NCBI RefSeq assembly: GCF_019218755.1
Contig: NZ_JAHUWZ010000003.1
Span: 186,001-250,000 of the forward strand
From: Acidovorax sp. sif1233
GTDB lineage: Bacteria; Pseudomonadota; Gammaproteobacteria; Burkholderiales; Burkholderiaceae_C
Direction of reading: 5' to 3'
DNA length: 64,000 nt
This document shows, piece after piece, positions 36,336 through 48,403 of this stretch. Made by a program: the position numbers and the translations under genes. The notes beneath the pieces are model-generated. The model searched no databases. It saw only the letters and a list, made by a program, of their open reading frames with translations, and was not told the DNA's origin. Every line of letters starts with the position of its first letter. Position 1 is the first letter of the stretch.

Positions 36336-36641
36336 TCACCCGTGGCGGCGCAGCAGGTACCGGTAGACAAAACCTGGAAAGGCCAGCGTGAGAAACAGCG
36401 TCCCGGTGATGGCATAGAACTCCCAGCCTTGCGGCGCGATCTGCCCTGCGCGGCGCTCCAGCAAGAGCGCGAGGCCACCGACCAGGACATACAGCAGGAG
36501 GAGCTCAGCCAGCCGGCCGACGAGCGGCTTGCGCTGCCCGGCAACGGGCCCCACCACCAGCCAGCGGTGGTTCACAAACGGCAGGTTGGCGGCGATGAAG
36601 GCCGCCACGATGACCAGCCAGACGGACCCGGTAACAGACAC
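36336..36641 (-). CDS. DUF2818 family membrane protein
   Basis: A 101-residue protein with three hydrophobic spans: VWLVIVAAFIAANLPFVNHR (about residues 7-27), LAELLLLYVLVGGLALLLERR, and a C-terminal FLTLAFPGFVYRYLL. The opening VWLVI..AANLPF and the Q.WEFYAITGTLFLTLAFPGF block are the marks of DUF2818. The family has no known function but is regularly placed directly after nuoN, as here (26 bases), which suggests a role with complex I. There is no ATG; GTG 36641 gives the family-like start VSVTGSVW. Confidence 0.85.
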   Translation of the reverse strand: MSVTGSVWLVIVAAFIAANLPFVNHRWLVVGPVAGQRKPLVGRLAELLLLYVLVGGLALLLERRAGQIAPQGWEFYAITGTLFLTLAFPGFVYRYLLRRHG

Positions 36642-36667
36642 AGGAACGAACGAGAGCGGCGAGGCGC

Positions 36668-38161
36668 TCAGGTCGCCAGCGCGCGCACGACAGCGTCCGC
36701 GCACAGCGCCATCAGACCGCCGGGCAGAAGGCCCAGCACCAGAAGAAGTGCACCGTTGAGCGTCAGTACCACGCGGACGTCCACGGGCGCCGATACGTTC
36801 GAAGCCGTCAGCGGGGCGTCGAAGTACATGACCTTCACCACCCGCAGGTAGTAGAAGGCGCCAATCAGCGACATCATCACGGCGAACACCGCCATCGCGA
36901 TGTACAGGCCCTGGCCGGAGGCCACCAGCGCCTGCAGCACCGCCAGCTTGGCGTAGAAACCCACCAGCGGGGGAATGCCGGCCATGGAGAACAGGCAGAC
37001 CGCCATCACGCCCGCATACAGGGGGCTGCGCTGGTTCAGGCCCGCAAAGTCCGAGATTTCTTCGCTCTCGAAGCCCTCGCGCGCCAGCAGCAGGATCACG
37101 CCGAACGCGGCCAGCGTGGTGAGCACATAGGTCACCACATAGAACATGGAGGCGCTGTAGGCGTTCTCGACGGCCGTGGCATCCACATTGCCATTCACCA
37201 CACCCGACATCAGGCCCAGCAGCACGAAGCCCATCTGCGAGATCGTGGAGTAGGCCAGCATGCGCTTGAGGTTGGTCTGCGCGATGGCGGCCAGGTTGCC
37301 CACGAGCAGCGAGCCGATGGCCAGCACCGCGAGCATCTGCTGCCAGTCGATGGCCAGGGGCAGCAGTCCGTCCACCAGCAGGCGGATCGTGATCGCGAAG
37401 GCTGCCAGCTTGGGCGCGCCACCGATCATGAGCGTGACGGCCGTGGGGGCACCCTGGTACACGTCGGGAATCCACATATGGAACGGCACCACGCCCAGCT
37501 TGAAAGCCAGGCCAGCCACCACGAACACCAGGCCGAAGACCAGCACCTGATGGCGGATCTGGCCCGAATTGACCGCCTTGAATACCTGGCCGATGTCGAG
37601 CGAACCCGTGGCACCGTAGATCATGGACAGGCCGTACAGCAGGAAACCGCTGGCCATGGCGCCGAGCACGAAGTACTTCATCGCCGCTTCCGTCGCCGTG
37701 GCGTTGTCGCGGCGCAAGGCCACCAGGGCGTAGCTCGACAGGGTCAGGAGTTCCAGGCCCAGGTAGATCACGAGGAAGTTGTTGCCCGAGATCATGATGA
37801 ACATGCCCAGCAGCGCAAACATCGACAGCGTGAACATCTCGCCGCCACGCATCATGCCGCGGTCCGCCGCATAGGGACGGCCGTAGACCAGCGTGATCAT
37901 CATCGCCACGGTGGCGAAGCACTTGAGCCAGTTGCCCATGGCGTCGCTGACCACCATGTTGCCAAAGCCGTAGAAGGTGTTGCCGCTGCTGGCGTACATG
38001 GCCTGCAATGCCGCCACCACGGCCAGCGTGAGCAGGGTCAGCACATAGGTGCCCGTGCGGCGTGCGCTGTGCACGCCCAGATCGACCAGCGCGATCACGC
38101 AGGCCATGGTCAATAGCACGATTTCGGGGTAAATCGCGAGCCAGCTGATGTTGTCAATCAT
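36668..38161 (-). CDS. nuoN: NADH-quinone oxidoreductase subunit N
   Basis: A 497-residue proton-pumping membrane-arm subunit of complex I, of the Mrp-antiporter type with about 14 helices. AYSTISQMGFVLLGL and the conserved charged helix residues (an E in GLELLTLSSYALVAL and a K in NLKRMLAYSTISQ) of the antiporter family are visible. It starts at ATG 38161, 24 bases after nuoM, and is followed closely by DUF2818. It is the last of the fourteen nuo genes, in canonical order. Confidence 0.96.
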   Translation of the reverse strand: MIDNISWLAIYPEIVLLTMACVIALVDLGVHSARRTGTYVLTLLTLAVVAALQAMYASSGNTFYGFGNMVVSDAMGNWLKCFATVAMMITLVYGRPYAADRGMMRGGEMFTLSMFALLGMFIMISGNNFLVIYLGLELLTLSSYALVALRRDNATATEAAMKYFVLGAMASGFLLYGLSMIYGATGSLDIGQVFKAVNSGQIRHQVLVFGLVFVVAGLAFKLGVVPFHMWIPDVYQGAPTAVTLMIGGAPKLAAFAITIRLLVDGLLPLAIDWQQMLAVLAIGSLLVGNLAAIAQTNLKRMLAYSTISQMGFVLLGLMSGVVNGNVDATAVENAYSASMFYVVTYVLTTLAAFGVILLLAREGFESEEISDFAGLNQRSPLYAGVMAVCLFSMAGIPPLVGFYAKLAVLQALVASGQGLYIAMAVFAVMMSLIGAFYYLRVVKVMYFDAPLTASNVSAPVDVRVVLTLNGALLLVLGLLPGGLMALCADAVVRALAT

Positions 38162-38185
38162 CTCGAATCTCTCAGTTCAGTCTGG

Positions 38186-39661
38186 TCAGTTCAGCTTGGA
38201 CAGCGCGACATGCTTGAGCAGTTCGGCCACCGAGGTGTCCATCACATCGGTGAAGGGGCGCGGGTACAAGCCCATGGCCAGCACGGCGATGCCCAGCAGT
38301 GCAAGCACCAGGAACTCGCGGCTGTCGATATCGGTAAGGCCCTTGACGTTGTCGTTGCCGACAGGTCCCAGGTACACCCGCTTGAACATCCACAGCGTGT
38401 AGGCGGCGCCAAAAATCAAGGCCGTGGCGGCTGCTAGGCCGATCCAGAAGTTGGCCTTGACGGCCCCCAGGATCACCATCCATTCGCCGACGAAACCGGC
38501 GGTGCCCGGAAGGCCGCAGTTGGCCATGGCGAACAGCAGCGCGAAGGCCGTGAAGTTGGGCATGGTGTTGACCACGCCGCCGTAGGCCGCGATTTCACGC
38601 GAGTGCACGCGGTCGTACAGCACGCCGATGGACAGGAACATGGCACCCGAGACGAAGCCGTGTGCAATCATCTGCACCAGGCCGCCGGAGACGCCCAGGT
38701 CGTTGAAGATGAAAAAACCCAGGGTCACGAAGCCCATGTGCGCCACCGACGAGTAGGCCACCAGCTTCTTCATGTCCTTCTGGACCATGGCCACCAGGCC
38801 CACATAGATCACCGCGATCAGCGACAGCGCGATCATCAGCCACGCCCATTCGCGCGAAGCGTCGGGAGCGATGGGCATCGAAAACCGCAGGAAACCGTAG
38901 GCACCGAGCTTGAGCATGATGGCGGCCAGCACGGCCGAGCCGCCGGTGGGGGCTTCCACGTGCACATCGGGCAGCCAGGTATGCACTGGCCACATGGGCA
39001 CCTTCACGGCGAAGGCCGCGAAGAAGGCGAAGAACAGCAGCGTCTGCGCGCGGCCGCTCAATGGCAGCTGGTGCCACGTCGCGATGTCGAAGCTGCCACC
39101 CGACTGGTTGTACAGGAAGATCAGCGCGATCAGCATCAGCAGCGAGCCAAGCAGCGTGTACAGGAAGAACTTGAACGCCGCGTAGATCTTGTTGGGGCCG
39201 CCCCAGATCCCGATGATCAGGTACATGGGGATCAGCGTGGCTTCGAAGAACACGTAGAACAGCATGCCGTCCAGCGCCGTGAACACTCCGACCATGAGGC
39301 CTGACAGGATCAGGAACGCGCCCATGTACTGGTTCACGCGCTCGGTGATGGATTCCCAGGAAGCCACCACCACGATGACGGTGATGAAAGCCGTCAGCGG
39401 CACGAACCAGAACGAAATGCCATCCACGCCCAGGTGGTAGTGGACATTGAAGCGCTCGATCCAGGCGGCCTTCTCGACAAACTGCATCGCCGCCGTGCCC
39501 AGCTTGAAGCCATCGTACAGGGGCAAAGTCACCAGGAAGCCGATCACGGCCCCGACCAGCGCCAGCCACCGCACCGCGCGGGCATGCTCATCCCGCCCAA
39601 TGGCCAGCAGCAGCACACCGAAGGCAATCGGTGTCCAGATTGCAAGACTCAACAGACCCAT
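38186..39661 (-). CDS. nuoM: NADH-quinone oxidoreductase subunit M
   Basis: A 491-residue antiporter-like subunit of complex I. Recognisable segments are FNVHYHLGVDGISFWFVPLTAF, the helix-5 Glu in LFYVFFEATLIPMYLIIGIWGG, and the lysine region MVQKDMKKLVAYSSVAHMGFVTLG. It pumps protons as part of the membrane arm. The gene lies 12 bases after nuoL and 24 before nuoN. Confidence 0.97.
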   Translation of the reverse strand: MGLLSLAIWTPIAFGVLLLAIGRDEHARAVRWLALVGAVIGFLVTLPLYDGFKLGTAAMQFVEKAAWIERFNVHYHLGVDGISFWFVPLTAFITVIVVVASWESITERVNQYMGAFLILSGLMVGVFTALDGMLFYVFFEATLIPMYLIIGIWGGPNKIYAAFKFFLYTLLGSLLMLIALIFLYNQSGGSFDIATWHQLPLSGRAQTLLFFAFFAAFAVKVPMWPVHTWLPDVHVEAPTGGSAVLAAIMLKLGAYGFLRFSMPIAPDASREWAWLMIALSLIAVIYVGLVAMVQKDMKKLVAYSSVAHMGFVTLGFFIFNDLGVSGGLVQMIAHGFVSGAMFLSIGVLYDRVHSREIAAYGGVVNTMPNFTAFALLFAMANCGLPGTAGFVGEWMVILGAVKANFWIGLAAATALIFGAAYTLWMFKRVYLGPVGNDNVKGLTDIDSREFLVLALLGIAVLAMGLYPRPFTDVMDTSVAELLKHVALSKLN

Positions 39662-39673
39662 TTGTTGTTTTCC

Positions 39674-41710
39674 TTATTTGATGAGCTGCAAGAAAGCATC
39701 GCCCCAGACAAACCAGGTCATCAATGCGAAGACACCCAGAATCATCACCAGCGCATAGTGGAAGATGAAGCCCGACTGCATCCAGCGGACGATGCCGGAA
39801 ACCCCGCGCACCAGCTTCCAGGAGCCATTCACGAGGGCCCCGTCGATGATGGCCTGATCGCCACCCTTCCACAGGCCGACGCCCAGGGCACGCGCGCCGC
39901 GGGCCAGGATGTTCTCGTTGATCCAGTCGAGGTAGTACTTGTTCTCCAGCAGCGTGTACAGGGGCTGCACGCGGGCCTTGATGCCGGCCGGCAGCGCGGG
40001 GTTGACCATGTACATGTAGTACGAAGCAACCACGCCAGCGAGCGCCAGCCAGAATGGCGCGGTCTGCAGTCCGTGCACCGCCATGGCCACCGGACCGTGG
40101 AAAACTTCAGCCAGTTTCGCCATGGCCGGATGCTTGACCGCATCGACAAAGATCACGTTCTTGAAGAAGTCGCCGAACAGCATGGGCTGGATGAACATGA
40201 AACCCACCACCACCGACGGAATGGCCAGCAGCACCAGAGGCACGGTCACCACCCAGGGCGATTCGTGGGGCTGGTGATGGTGATCGTCATGGCCATGGTG
40301 GTCATCATGGTGCGCATCAGGATTCTGGTCGTAGCGCTCCTTGCCATGGAAAACCAGGAAGTACATGCGGAACGAATAGAACGCCGTGATGAATACACCC
40401 GCCAGCACGGCGAAGTGCGCAAAACCGGCCGCGGGCAGATGGCTGAAATGGACCGCCTCGATGATGCTGTCCTTGGAATAGAAGCCCGCGAACAGCGGGG
40501 TGCCGATCAGCGCGAGCGAACCCAGCAGCGAAGTGATCCAGGTGATGGGCATGTACTTGCGCACGCCGCCCATCCAGCGGATGTCCTGGTTGTGGTGCAT
40601 GCCCATGATGACCGAGCCGGCGCCGAGGAACAGCAGCGCCTTGAAGAACGCGTGGGTCATCAGGTGGAACACGGCGACCGAATAGGCCGACGCACCCAGC
40701 GCCACGGTCATGTACCCGAGCTGCGACAGCGTGGAGTAGGCCACCACGCGCTTGATGTCGTTCTGGATGATGCCCAGGAAACCCATGAACAGCGCCGTGA
40801 TGGCCCCGATCACCAGGATGAAGTTCAGGGCGGTATCCGACAGCTCGAACAGGGGCGACATGCGCGCCACCATGAAGATGCCGGCCGTCACCATGGTGGC
40901 CGCGTGGATCAGTGCCGAGATGGGGGTCGGGCCTTCCATCGAGTCGGGCAGCCAGACGTGCAGCGGGAACTGGGCGGACTTGCCCATCGCACCGATGAAC
41001 AGGCAGATGCAGATCACGGTGATCAGCATCCAGTCGGTGCCGGGGAAAGCCAGGCCGCCGAGCTCACCCGACTTGGCAAACACTTCGCCGTAGTTCAGCG
41101 TGCCTGCGTAGGCCGCGATGAGGCCGATGCCCAGGATGAAGCCGAAGTCCCCCACGCGGTTGACCAGGAAGGCCTTCATGTTGGCGAAGATCGCGCTGGG
41201 CTTGTTGAACCAGAAACCGATCAGCAGGTAGGACACCAGGCCCACGGCTTCCCAGCCGAAGAACAGCTGCAGCAGGTTGTTGCTCATGACCAGCATGAGC
41301 ATGGAGAACGTGAACAGGGAGATGTACGCGAAGAAGCGGTTGTAGCCGTCGTCCTCTTCCATGTAGCCGATCGTGTAGATGTGCACCATCAGCGACACGA
41401 AGGTCACCACCACCATCATCATGGCCGTGAGGCTGTCGATCAGGAAGCCGACTTCCATCTTGAGGCCGCCGACCACCATCCAGGTGTACAGCGTTTCGTT
41501 GAAACGGGCGCCATCCAGCGCAACACTCTTGAGCGTCATGGCCGACAGGACGAAGGCCACGAGCACGCCCAGGATGGTCAGGGTGTGGCTCAGGCGGCGG
41601 CCAATCCAGTTACCACCAAAGGTCGTACCGAAGATGCCGGCCAGCAAGGCGCCCGCCAGCGGAGCCAGCGGCACGGCCAGGAGCGTTGAAGCAGAGAGGG
41701 TTTGACTCAT
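39674..41710 (-). CDS. nuoL: NADH-quinone oxidoreductase subunit L
   Basis: A 678-residue distal proton-pumping subunit. It has the antiporter core, with FLIGFWFNKP, HVWLPDSMEGPTPISALIHAATMVTAGIF, IIQNDIKRVVAYSTLSQLGYM and HAFFKALLFLGAG. The C-terminal lateral helix that braces the membrane arm is expected at the end. A loop at about residues 462-482 is very rich in His and Asp (nine His within AHHDDHHGHDDHHHQPHE), a possible metal-binding patch. It lies 31 bases after nuoK. Confidence 0.97.
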   Translation of the reverse strand: MSQTLSASTLLAVPLAPLAGALLAGIFGTTFGGNWIGRRLSHTLTILGVLVAFVLSAMTLKSVALDGARFNETLYTWMVVGGLKMEVGFLIDSLTAMMMVVVTFVSLMVHIYTIGYMEEDDGYNRFFAYISLFTFSMLMLVMSNNLLQLFFGWEAVGLVSYLLIGFWFNKPSAIFANMKAFLVNRVGDFGFILGIGLIAAYAGTLNYGEVFAKSGELGGLAFPGTDWMLITVICICLFIGAMGKSAQFPLHVWLPDSMEGPTPISALIHAATMVTAGIFMVARMSPLFELSDTALNFILVIGAITALFMGFLGIIQNDIKRVVAYSTLSQLGYMTVALGASAYSVAVFHLMTHAFFKALLFLGAGSVIMGMHHNQDIRWMGGVRKYMPITWITSLLGSLALIGTPLFAGFYSKDSIIEAVHFSHLPAAGFAHFAVLAGVFITAFYSFRMYFLVFHGKERYDQNPDAHHDDHHGHDDHHHQPHESPWVVTVPLVLLAIPSVVVGFMFIQPMLFGDFFKNVIFVDAVKHPAMAKLAEVFHGPVAMAVHGLQTAPFWLALAGVVASYYMYMVNPALPAGIKARVQPLYTLLENKYYLDWINENILARGARALGVGLWKGGDQAIIDGALVNGSWKLVRGVSGIVRWMQSGFIFHYALVMILGVFALMTWFVWGDAFLQLIK

Positions 41711-41741
41711 TCTTGAGAACCTTGGGAATACAGGTGGCTCA

Positions 41742-42050
41742 TCAACCCTTGAGGGTGTTGAGGTCTTCCGCGTTGATGCTGGACTTGTTGCGGAACAGCA
41801 GCACCAGGATGGCCAGGCCGATCGCCGATTCGGCCGCTGCCACGGTCAGGATGAAGAACACAAACACCTGTCCATGCATGTCGCCCAGGTAGTGGGAGAA
41901 CGCCACGAAGTTCATGTTGACCGCCAGCAGCATCAACTCGATCGCCATCAGCAGCACAATCAGGTTCTTGCGATTGAGGAAGATGCCGATCACGGCCAGC
42001 GCGAACAGCATCGCGCCCAGCGAGAGAAAGTGGCCCAATGTCAGCGTCAT
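41742..42050 (-). CDS. nuoK: NADH-quinone oxidoreductase subunit K
   Basis: A 102-residue complex I membrane subunit with three helices, homologous to MrpC. The conserved glutamates lie in the second helix ([22 protein letters not shown]) and the third ([21 protein letters not shown]). Its start overlaps the nuoJ stop by four bases (ATGA), indicating coupled translation. The C-terminal [15 protein letters not shown] matches family members. Confidence 0.97.
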   Translation of the reverse strand: MTLTLGHFLSLGAMLFALAVIGIFLNRKNLIVLLMAIELMLLAVNMNFVAFSHYLGDMHGQVFVFFILTVAAAESAIGLAILVLLFRNKSSINAEDLNTLKG

Positions 42051-42715
42051 GCTTTTTTCTCCTCGGCGACAGCCTCTGCAGGCGCTGGCGCCTCAGCCTT
42101 CTGGGTGGCGGCAACCTTGACCACTTCGAGGCGGTCGCTGGCGCGCACGCGGATCTGTACGGACGGATTGATCGCCTTGCTGTCCTTGCGCTGGCGCAGC
42201 GTCAGGGCAATGGCGGCAATCATCGCCACCAGCAGGATCACGGCCGCGATTTCCACGGGATAGAGATACTCGGTGTAGAGCAGCTTGCCCAGCGCCTTGG
42301 TGTTGGAATACTGGACGACCTGGCCCGCCGCATTCACCGCCGTGGCGACAGCCTTGGGCTCATCCATGCCCCGGAAGCCCCCCATCAGCACCGCGGCCAT
42401 TTCGAGCGCGATCAGTGCGCCCACCGTGGCGGCCAGGGGAAAGTGCTTCCAGAACCCCTTGCGCACCGTGTCGATGTGGATGTCCAGCATCATCACGACG
42501 AAGAGGAAAAGCACCATCACCGCGCCCAGGTACACCAGCACGAGTGCAATGGCCAGGAACTCGGCCTTGAGCAGCAGCCAGACGGCGGCGGCCTGCGAGA
42601 ACGCGAGGATGAGGTAGAGCACCGCATGCACGGGATTGCGCGCGGTGATCACCCGGAAGGCTGCGAACAGCAGCACGACCGAGAAGAGGTAGAAGAAACC
42701 TGTCTTGGCGTCCAT
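42047..42715 (-). CDS. nuoJ: NADH-quinone oxidoreductase subunit J
   Basis: A 222-residue membrane subunit with five helices. [51 protein letters not shown] is the family core, including the conserved Tyr/Gly pi-bulge helix involved in redox-pump coupling. The C-terminal tail is Ala/Lys-rich ([13 protein letters not shown]) and variable in the family. It lies 50 bases after nuoI, the widest gap in this part of the operon. Confidence 0.96.
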   Translation of the reverse strand: MDAKTGFFYLFSVVLLFAAFRVITARNPVHAVLYLILAFSQAAAVWLLLKAEFLAIALVLVYLGAVMVLFLFVVMMLDIHIDTVRKGFWKHFPLAATVGALIALEMAAVLMGGFRGMDEPKAVATAVNAAGQVVQYSNTKALGKLLYTEYLYPVEIAAVILLVAMIAAIALTLRQRKDSKAINPSVQIRVRASDRLEVVKVAATQKAEAPAPAEAVAEEKKA

Positions 42716-42765
42716 GAATCGGGTCTTTATAGAAAGTCTGGCAAAGAGGCTGAACCCAGCACCGC

Positions 42766-43278
42766 TCAGCGGTACTTGGCGTCCGCAGCCTTGGCTGCCG
42801 CGATTTCACCTTCGTACCGGTCGCCCACGGCCAGGAGCATGTCCTTCGTGAAATACAGATCGCCACGCTTTTCGCCGTGGTACTCAAAAATGTGCGTCTC
42901 GACGATCGAGTCCACCGGGCAGCTTTCTTCGCAGAAGCCGCAGAAGATGCACTTGGTCAGGTCGATGTCGTAGCGCGTGGTGCGGCGGGAGCCATCGTCG
43001 CGCACGTCCGACTCAATGGTGATGGCCATGGCGGGGCACACGGCCTCGCACAGCTTGCAGGCGATGCAGCGCTCTTCGCCATTCTCATAACGGCGCAAGG
43101 CGTGCAGGCCACGAAAACGTGGCGACAAGGGGGTCTTCTCTTCTGGGAACTGCACGGTCACCTTGCGGCGAAAGGCGTAGCGCCCCGTGAGGGCCATGCC
43201 CTTGAGCAGTTCCACGAGCATGAAGCTCTTGAAGAAATCCTTGAACGAGAAAGGTGCAGCAGCAGCAACAGCAGTCAT
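42766..43278 (-). CDS. nuoI: NADH-quinone oxidoreductase subunit I (2x[4Fe-4S])
   Basis: A 170-residue hydrophilic-arm subunit. It carries clusters N6a and N6b in two ferredoxin motifs, [12 protein letters not shown] and [12 protein letters not shown], each followed by the Pro that passes the fourth ligand to the other cluster. It passes electrons to N2 in NuoB. The N-terminal amphipathic [25 protein letters not shown] anchors it to the membrane arm. It lies 12 bases after nuoH. Confidence 0.97.
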   Translation of the reverse strand: MTAVAAAAPFSFKDFFKSFMLVELLKGMALTGRYAFRRKVTVQFPEEKTPLSPRFRGLHALRRYENGEERCIACKLCEAVCPAMAITIESDVRDDGSRRTTRYDIDLTKCIFCGFCEESCPVDSIVETHIFEYHGEKRGDLYFTKDMLLAVGDRYEGEIAAAKAADAKYR

Positions 43279-43290
43279 TTGTGTCCCCGC

Positions 43291-44367
43291 TTATTTCCAG
43301 ATATTCCAAGGCGAGAGCAACCACCCGCCGACGATCAGCAGCCACACCAGCGTGACCGGAATGAAGATCTTCCAACCCAGACGCATGATCTGGTCATAAC
43401 GGAAGCGGGGGAAAGTCGCCCGGATCCAGATGAACATGGACACCACGAGGAATGTCTTGATCCCGAGCCAGATCCAGCCGGGAATGAACGAGAGGAAATC
43501 CACCGGAGGCAACCAGCCGCCCAGGAACATGAGGGCGGCCAGGATGGACACCAGCCACATGCTCGCGTATTCCGCCAGGAAGAAGATCGCGAAACCCATG
43601 CCGGAGTACTCCACCATGTGGCCCGCCACGATTTCGGCTTCGCCTTCCACCACGTCGAACGGATGGCGGTTCGTCTCAGCCACACCCGAGATCAGGTAGA
43701 CCAGGAAGATGGGCAGCAATGGCAACCAGTTCCAGGACAGGAAGCCCAGGCCCATGTTGGAGGCCATGCCGCGGGACTGGGACATCACGATCTCGGTGAG
43801 GTTCATGCTGCCCGAAACCATGATCACCACCAGGAAGCAAAAACCCATGGCGATTTCATAGCTCACCATCTGCGCGGACGCCCGCAGTGCGCCCAGGAAG
43901 GCGTACTTGGAGTTCGATGCCCAGCCGGCAATGATCACGCCGTACACCTCGATGGAGGTAATGGCCATCACCAGCAGCAGGCCGGCGTTGACATTGGCCA
44001 ATGCCACGTCCGGGCCGAACGGAATCGCCACCCAGGCAGCCAGCGCGGGCATGATCGCCATGACCGGCCCCAGCACGAAGAGCCCTTTGCTGGCGGCAGT
44101 AGGCTGAATGATTTCCTTGGTCAGCAGCTTCAAGGCGTCCGCGATGGGTTGCAGCAACCCGAGCGGGCCGACCCGGTTGGGGCCATGGCGCACCTGCATG
44201 AAGCCCAGGAGCTTGCGCTCCCACAGCGTGAGATAGGCCACCGCCCCCATCAGGGGCGCCAGAATGCAGACGATCTTGAGCAGGATCCAGAGCACCGGCC
44301 AGACCACTCCGGTCCACCAGCCAAAGGAAAGCAGGTTCAGGCCCGCGTTGTAGATCGCGTCGATCAT
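43291..44367 (-). CDS. nuoH: NADH-quinone oxidoreductase subunit H
   Basis: A 358-residue membrane subunit forming much of the quinone chamber. [41 protein letters not shown] is the conserved first loop, and [34 protein letters not shown] is the acidic E-channel region. Eight to nine helices are visible. Its start overlaps the nuoG stop by four bases. Confidence 0.97.
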   Translation of the reverse strand: MIDAIYNAGLNLLSFGWWTGVVWPVLWILLKIVCILAPLMGAVAYLTLWERKLLGFMQVRHGPNRVGPLGLLQPIADALKLLTKEIIQPTAASKGLFVLGPVMAIMPALAAWVAIPFGPDVALANVNAGLLLVMAITSIEVYGVIIAGWASNSKYAFLGALRASAQMVSYEIAMGFCFLVVIMVSGSMNLTEIVMSQSRGMASNMGLGFLSWNWLPLLPIFLVYLISGVAETNRHPFDVVEGEAEIVAGHMVEYSGMGFAIFFLAEYASMWLVSILAALMFLGGWLPPVDFLSFIPGWIWLGIKTFLVVSMFIWIRATFPRFRYDQIMRLGWKIFIPVTLVWLLIVGGWLLSPWNIWK

Positions 44368-46499
44368 GCTGCCACTCCTTCGCGTGCCAAGCGCGCGTCG
44401 GCGGTCAGCTGCAGCGACGTGGAACGGCGCACCAGGCCGTCCAGTTGATAGATCGAGGCCACCACGGGCTCGCCCACCACTGCGGTGGCGACAGGGACAG
44501 CAGCGCTCACGGCATTCGACAATTGAGCGGCCGGGACCTGCGCGAAGGTGCCAGCAGGCGCATTCGTGGCGCGGGCCAGCACATCCTGCGACGTCTCGAA
44601 ATCAAAACCCGGCACGCCCAGCAGATTGGCCAGCACCCGCAGCACCTTCCAGGCCGGACGGGTATCGCCCAGAGGACGCACCACGGCATGGAAACCCTGC
44701 AGGCGGCCTTCCGCATTGATGAAGCTGCCCGAGGTTTCCGTGAACGGCGCCACCGGCAGCAGCACATCACTGAATTCCATATTGGCCTTGAACGGGCTCA
44801 AGGTCACCACCATCTCCGCCCCTCCCAGGGCCGTGGCGGCCTGCAGGCCGGCTGCAGAGTCATGGACAGGCTCGGTATTGAGCAGCAAGGCCGCCTTCAG
44901 TCCACCCGCCAGCATCTGGCCTGCATTCAGGCCTCCGTTCACGGGATGGGCGCCGGCGAATTGCGCACCCACGGTGTTGGCGGCTTCCGTCAGGTAGCCG
45001 ACGGTTGCTCCGGTTTGTTCACCAATCCAGTTGGCAAGCGCCAGCAGCTGGGTTGCCTGGGCATGGTGCGCTGCGGCATTGCCCAGCAGTACGGCCTTGC
45101 GTTCGCCGCCCAGCAATGAGCGGGCGATGACCAGGGAGGCTTCGGTGGGATCACCGGAACCTGCGGGTGCGGCCGTGCCCTTTTCCTGTGCCACGGCAGC
45201 GGCGATGGTGCCCAGCGCCTGCAGCCACTGACCGGCGCCTTGCAGCAGGGAGTGCTTCACGGGCATGGCCCAATCGACCAGGGCCGAGTCGACCACGCTG
45301 ACCTGGCAGCCATGGCGCGCAGCCTGGCGGATGCGCTGCGCGAACAGCGGATGGTCCTTGCGCAGGTTGGAGCCCACCACCAGCACGCGCTGCAGCGTGG
45401 ACAGCGAGGCGATGGACGTGCCGAGCCAGCGGATGCCTTCGGGCGCCGCGAATTCGGCGTTGCGCAGGCGGTAGTCAATGTTGTCGCTGCCCAGGCCGCG
45501 CACCAGGGCGGAGGCCAGGTACAGCTCTTCGAGCGTGCTGTGCGGGCTGACCAGGGCACCGATGGCGCCAGCGCCATGGTCGTTCTTGATGTTCTTCAAG
45601 CCGTTGGCCACGTATTCGAGCGCGGTCTGCCAGTCGACGGTCTTCCAGACTCCGCCCTGCTTGAGCATGGGCTGGGTCAGCCGCTCGTCGCTGTTGAGCG
45701 ATTCGTACGAGAAGCGGTCACGGTCGGCGATCCAGCATTCGTTGACGGCTTCGTTCTCGAACGGAACGACACGCATCACCTTGTGGTTCTTGACCTGCAC
45801 GATGAGGTTGGCACCGGTGGAGTCGTGCGGGCTGACGGAGCGGCGGCGCGACAGTTCCCAGGTGCGGGCGCTGTAGCGGAACGGCTTGCTCGTGAGCGCG
45901 CCCACGGGGCAGATGTCGATCATGTTGCCCGACAGCTCGGAATCCACGGTATCGCCCGCCACGGTGGTGATCTCGGAGTGCTCGCCGCGGTGGATCATGC
46001 CGAGTTCCATCACGCCGGCGACTTCCTGGCCGAAGCGCACGCAGCGGGTGCAGTGGATGCAGCGGCTCATCTCCTCCATGGAGATCAGCGGGCCCACATC
46101 CTTGTGGAAGACCACGCGCTTTTCTTCCTCGTAGCGCGAGGAGGAACCGCCGTAGCCCACGGCCAGATCCTGCAGCTGGCACTCGCCGCCCTGGTCGCAG
46201 ATGGGGCAATCCAGCGGGTGGTTGATCAGCAGGAATTCCATGACCGACTGCTGGGCCTTGATGGCCTTGTCGCTCTTGGTGCGCACGATCATGCCCTGCG
46301 TGACCGGCGTGGCGCAGGCAGGCATGGGCTTGGGGGCCTTCTCCACGTCCACCAGGCACATGCGGCAATTGGCGGCGATGGAGAGCTTCTTGTGATAGCA
46401 GAAATGGGGAATGTAGGTGCCGGCCTTTTCGGCTGCATGCATCACCATGCAGCCTTCGGCGACTTCTACCTTCTGCCCGTCGAGTTCGATTTCAACCAT
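44364..46499 (-). CDS. nuoG: NADH-quinone oxidoreductase subunit G
   Basis: A 711-residue hydrophilic-arm subunit. The N-terminal ferredoxin domain holds the [2Fe-2S] N1b ligands ([15 protein letters not shown] ... PACATPV). [15 protein letters not shown] provides the His/Cys N5 region, and [19 protein letters not shown] gives the N4 cluster. The rest is a molybdopterin-oxidoreductase-like domain that has lost its cofactor role. The long-type cysteine set for an extra N7 cluster is not evident. It lies 15 bases after nuoF and overlaps nuoH by four. Confidence 0.96.
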   Translation of the reverse strand: MVEIELDGQKVEVAEGCMVMHAAEKAGTYIPHFCYHKKLSIAANCRMCLVDVEKAPKPMPACATPVTQGMIVRTKSDKAIKAQQSVMEFLLINHPLDCPICDQGGECQLQDLAVGYGGSSSRYEEEKRVVFHKDVGPLISMEEMSRCIHCTRCVRFGQEVAGVMELGMIHRGEHSEITTVAGDTVDSELSGNMIDICPVGALTSKPFRYSARTWELSRRRSVSPHDSTGANLIVQVKNHKVMRVVPFENEAVNECWIADRDRFSYESLNSDERLTQPMLKQGGVWKTVDWQTALEYVANGLKNIKNDHGAGAIGALVSPHSTLEELYLASALVRGLGSDNIDYRLRNAEFAAPEGIRWLGTSIASLSTLQRVLVVGSNLRKDHPLFAQRIRQAARHGCQVSVVDSALVDWAMPVKHSLLQGAGQWLQALGTIAAAVAQEKGTAAPAGSGDPTEASLVIARSLLGGERKAVLLGNAAAHHAQATQLLALANWIGEQTGATVGYLTEAANTVGAQFAGAHPVNGGLNAGQMLAGGLKAALLLNTEPVHDSAAGLQAATALGGAEMVVTLSPFKANMEFSDVLLPVAPFTETSGSFINAEGRLQGFHAVVRPLGDTRPAWKVLRVLANLLGVPGFDFETSQDVLARATNAPAGTFAQVPAAQLSNAVSAAVPVATAVVGEPVVASIYQLDGLVRRSTSLQLTADARLAREGVAA

Positions 46500-46514
46500 A
46501 TGCGTTTCTCGCGA

Positions 46515-47869
<1,355 letters not shown>

Positions 47870-47873
<4 letters not shown>

Positions 47874-48403
47874 GCTTGTCCTTCCGCAGCGCGCAGGCCA
47901 TCCACAAGCTGGTCAAGCTTGTCGTTGTCCATGAAACTGCACATGGTGCGGTCGTTGACCAGCATCACGGGCGCATCGGCACAGGCACCCAGGCATTCGC
48001 ACTGCTGCAGCGTGAACAGGCCGTCGGAAGTGGTCTCGCCCATGGCCACGCCGAGCTTCTTCTCGAGGTGGTGCAGCGCCTTCTGGCCGTCGCGCAGCTG
48101 GCAAGGCAGGTTGGTGCAGACGTTGAGCTTGTACTTGCCCGTCGGCTGCTGGTTGTACATGTTGTAGAACGTGGTGACTTCGTGCACCGCGATCTGGGCC
48201 ATGCCGAGGTACTCGGCGATCACGGCCTCGCTCTCGACACTGACCCAGCCCTGCTCCTGCTGCACGATGGACAGGCAGGCCATCACGGCCGACTGCTTCT
48301 GCTCGGGTGGGTACTTGGCGACTTCGCGCGCAAAACGGGCGAGCGTCGCCTCGGTGATGGCGGTGGCGCCAGCGGTCTGGTTCTTCGATTCGGTCGTACT
48401 CAT
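47870..48403 (-). CDS. nuoE: NADH-quinone oxidoreductase subunit E
   Basis: A 177-residue thioredoxin-like subunit with [2Fe-2S] cluster N1a. The ligands are in [11 protein letters not shown] and [12 protein letters not shown]. The helical N-terminus ([32 protein letters not shown]) is typical. It sits with NuoF at the tip of the peripheral arm. Both ends overlap neighbours by four bases (nuoD upstream, nuoF downstream), giving a tightly coupled nuoDEF block. Confidence 0.96.

Noticed and set aside
39434..41689. Plus-strand open frame of 751 codons opposite nuoL
   Set aside because: Strand opposite a clear NuoL; residue use (His, Gln, Arg, Glu) is what reading the complement of GC-rich membrane codons gives.
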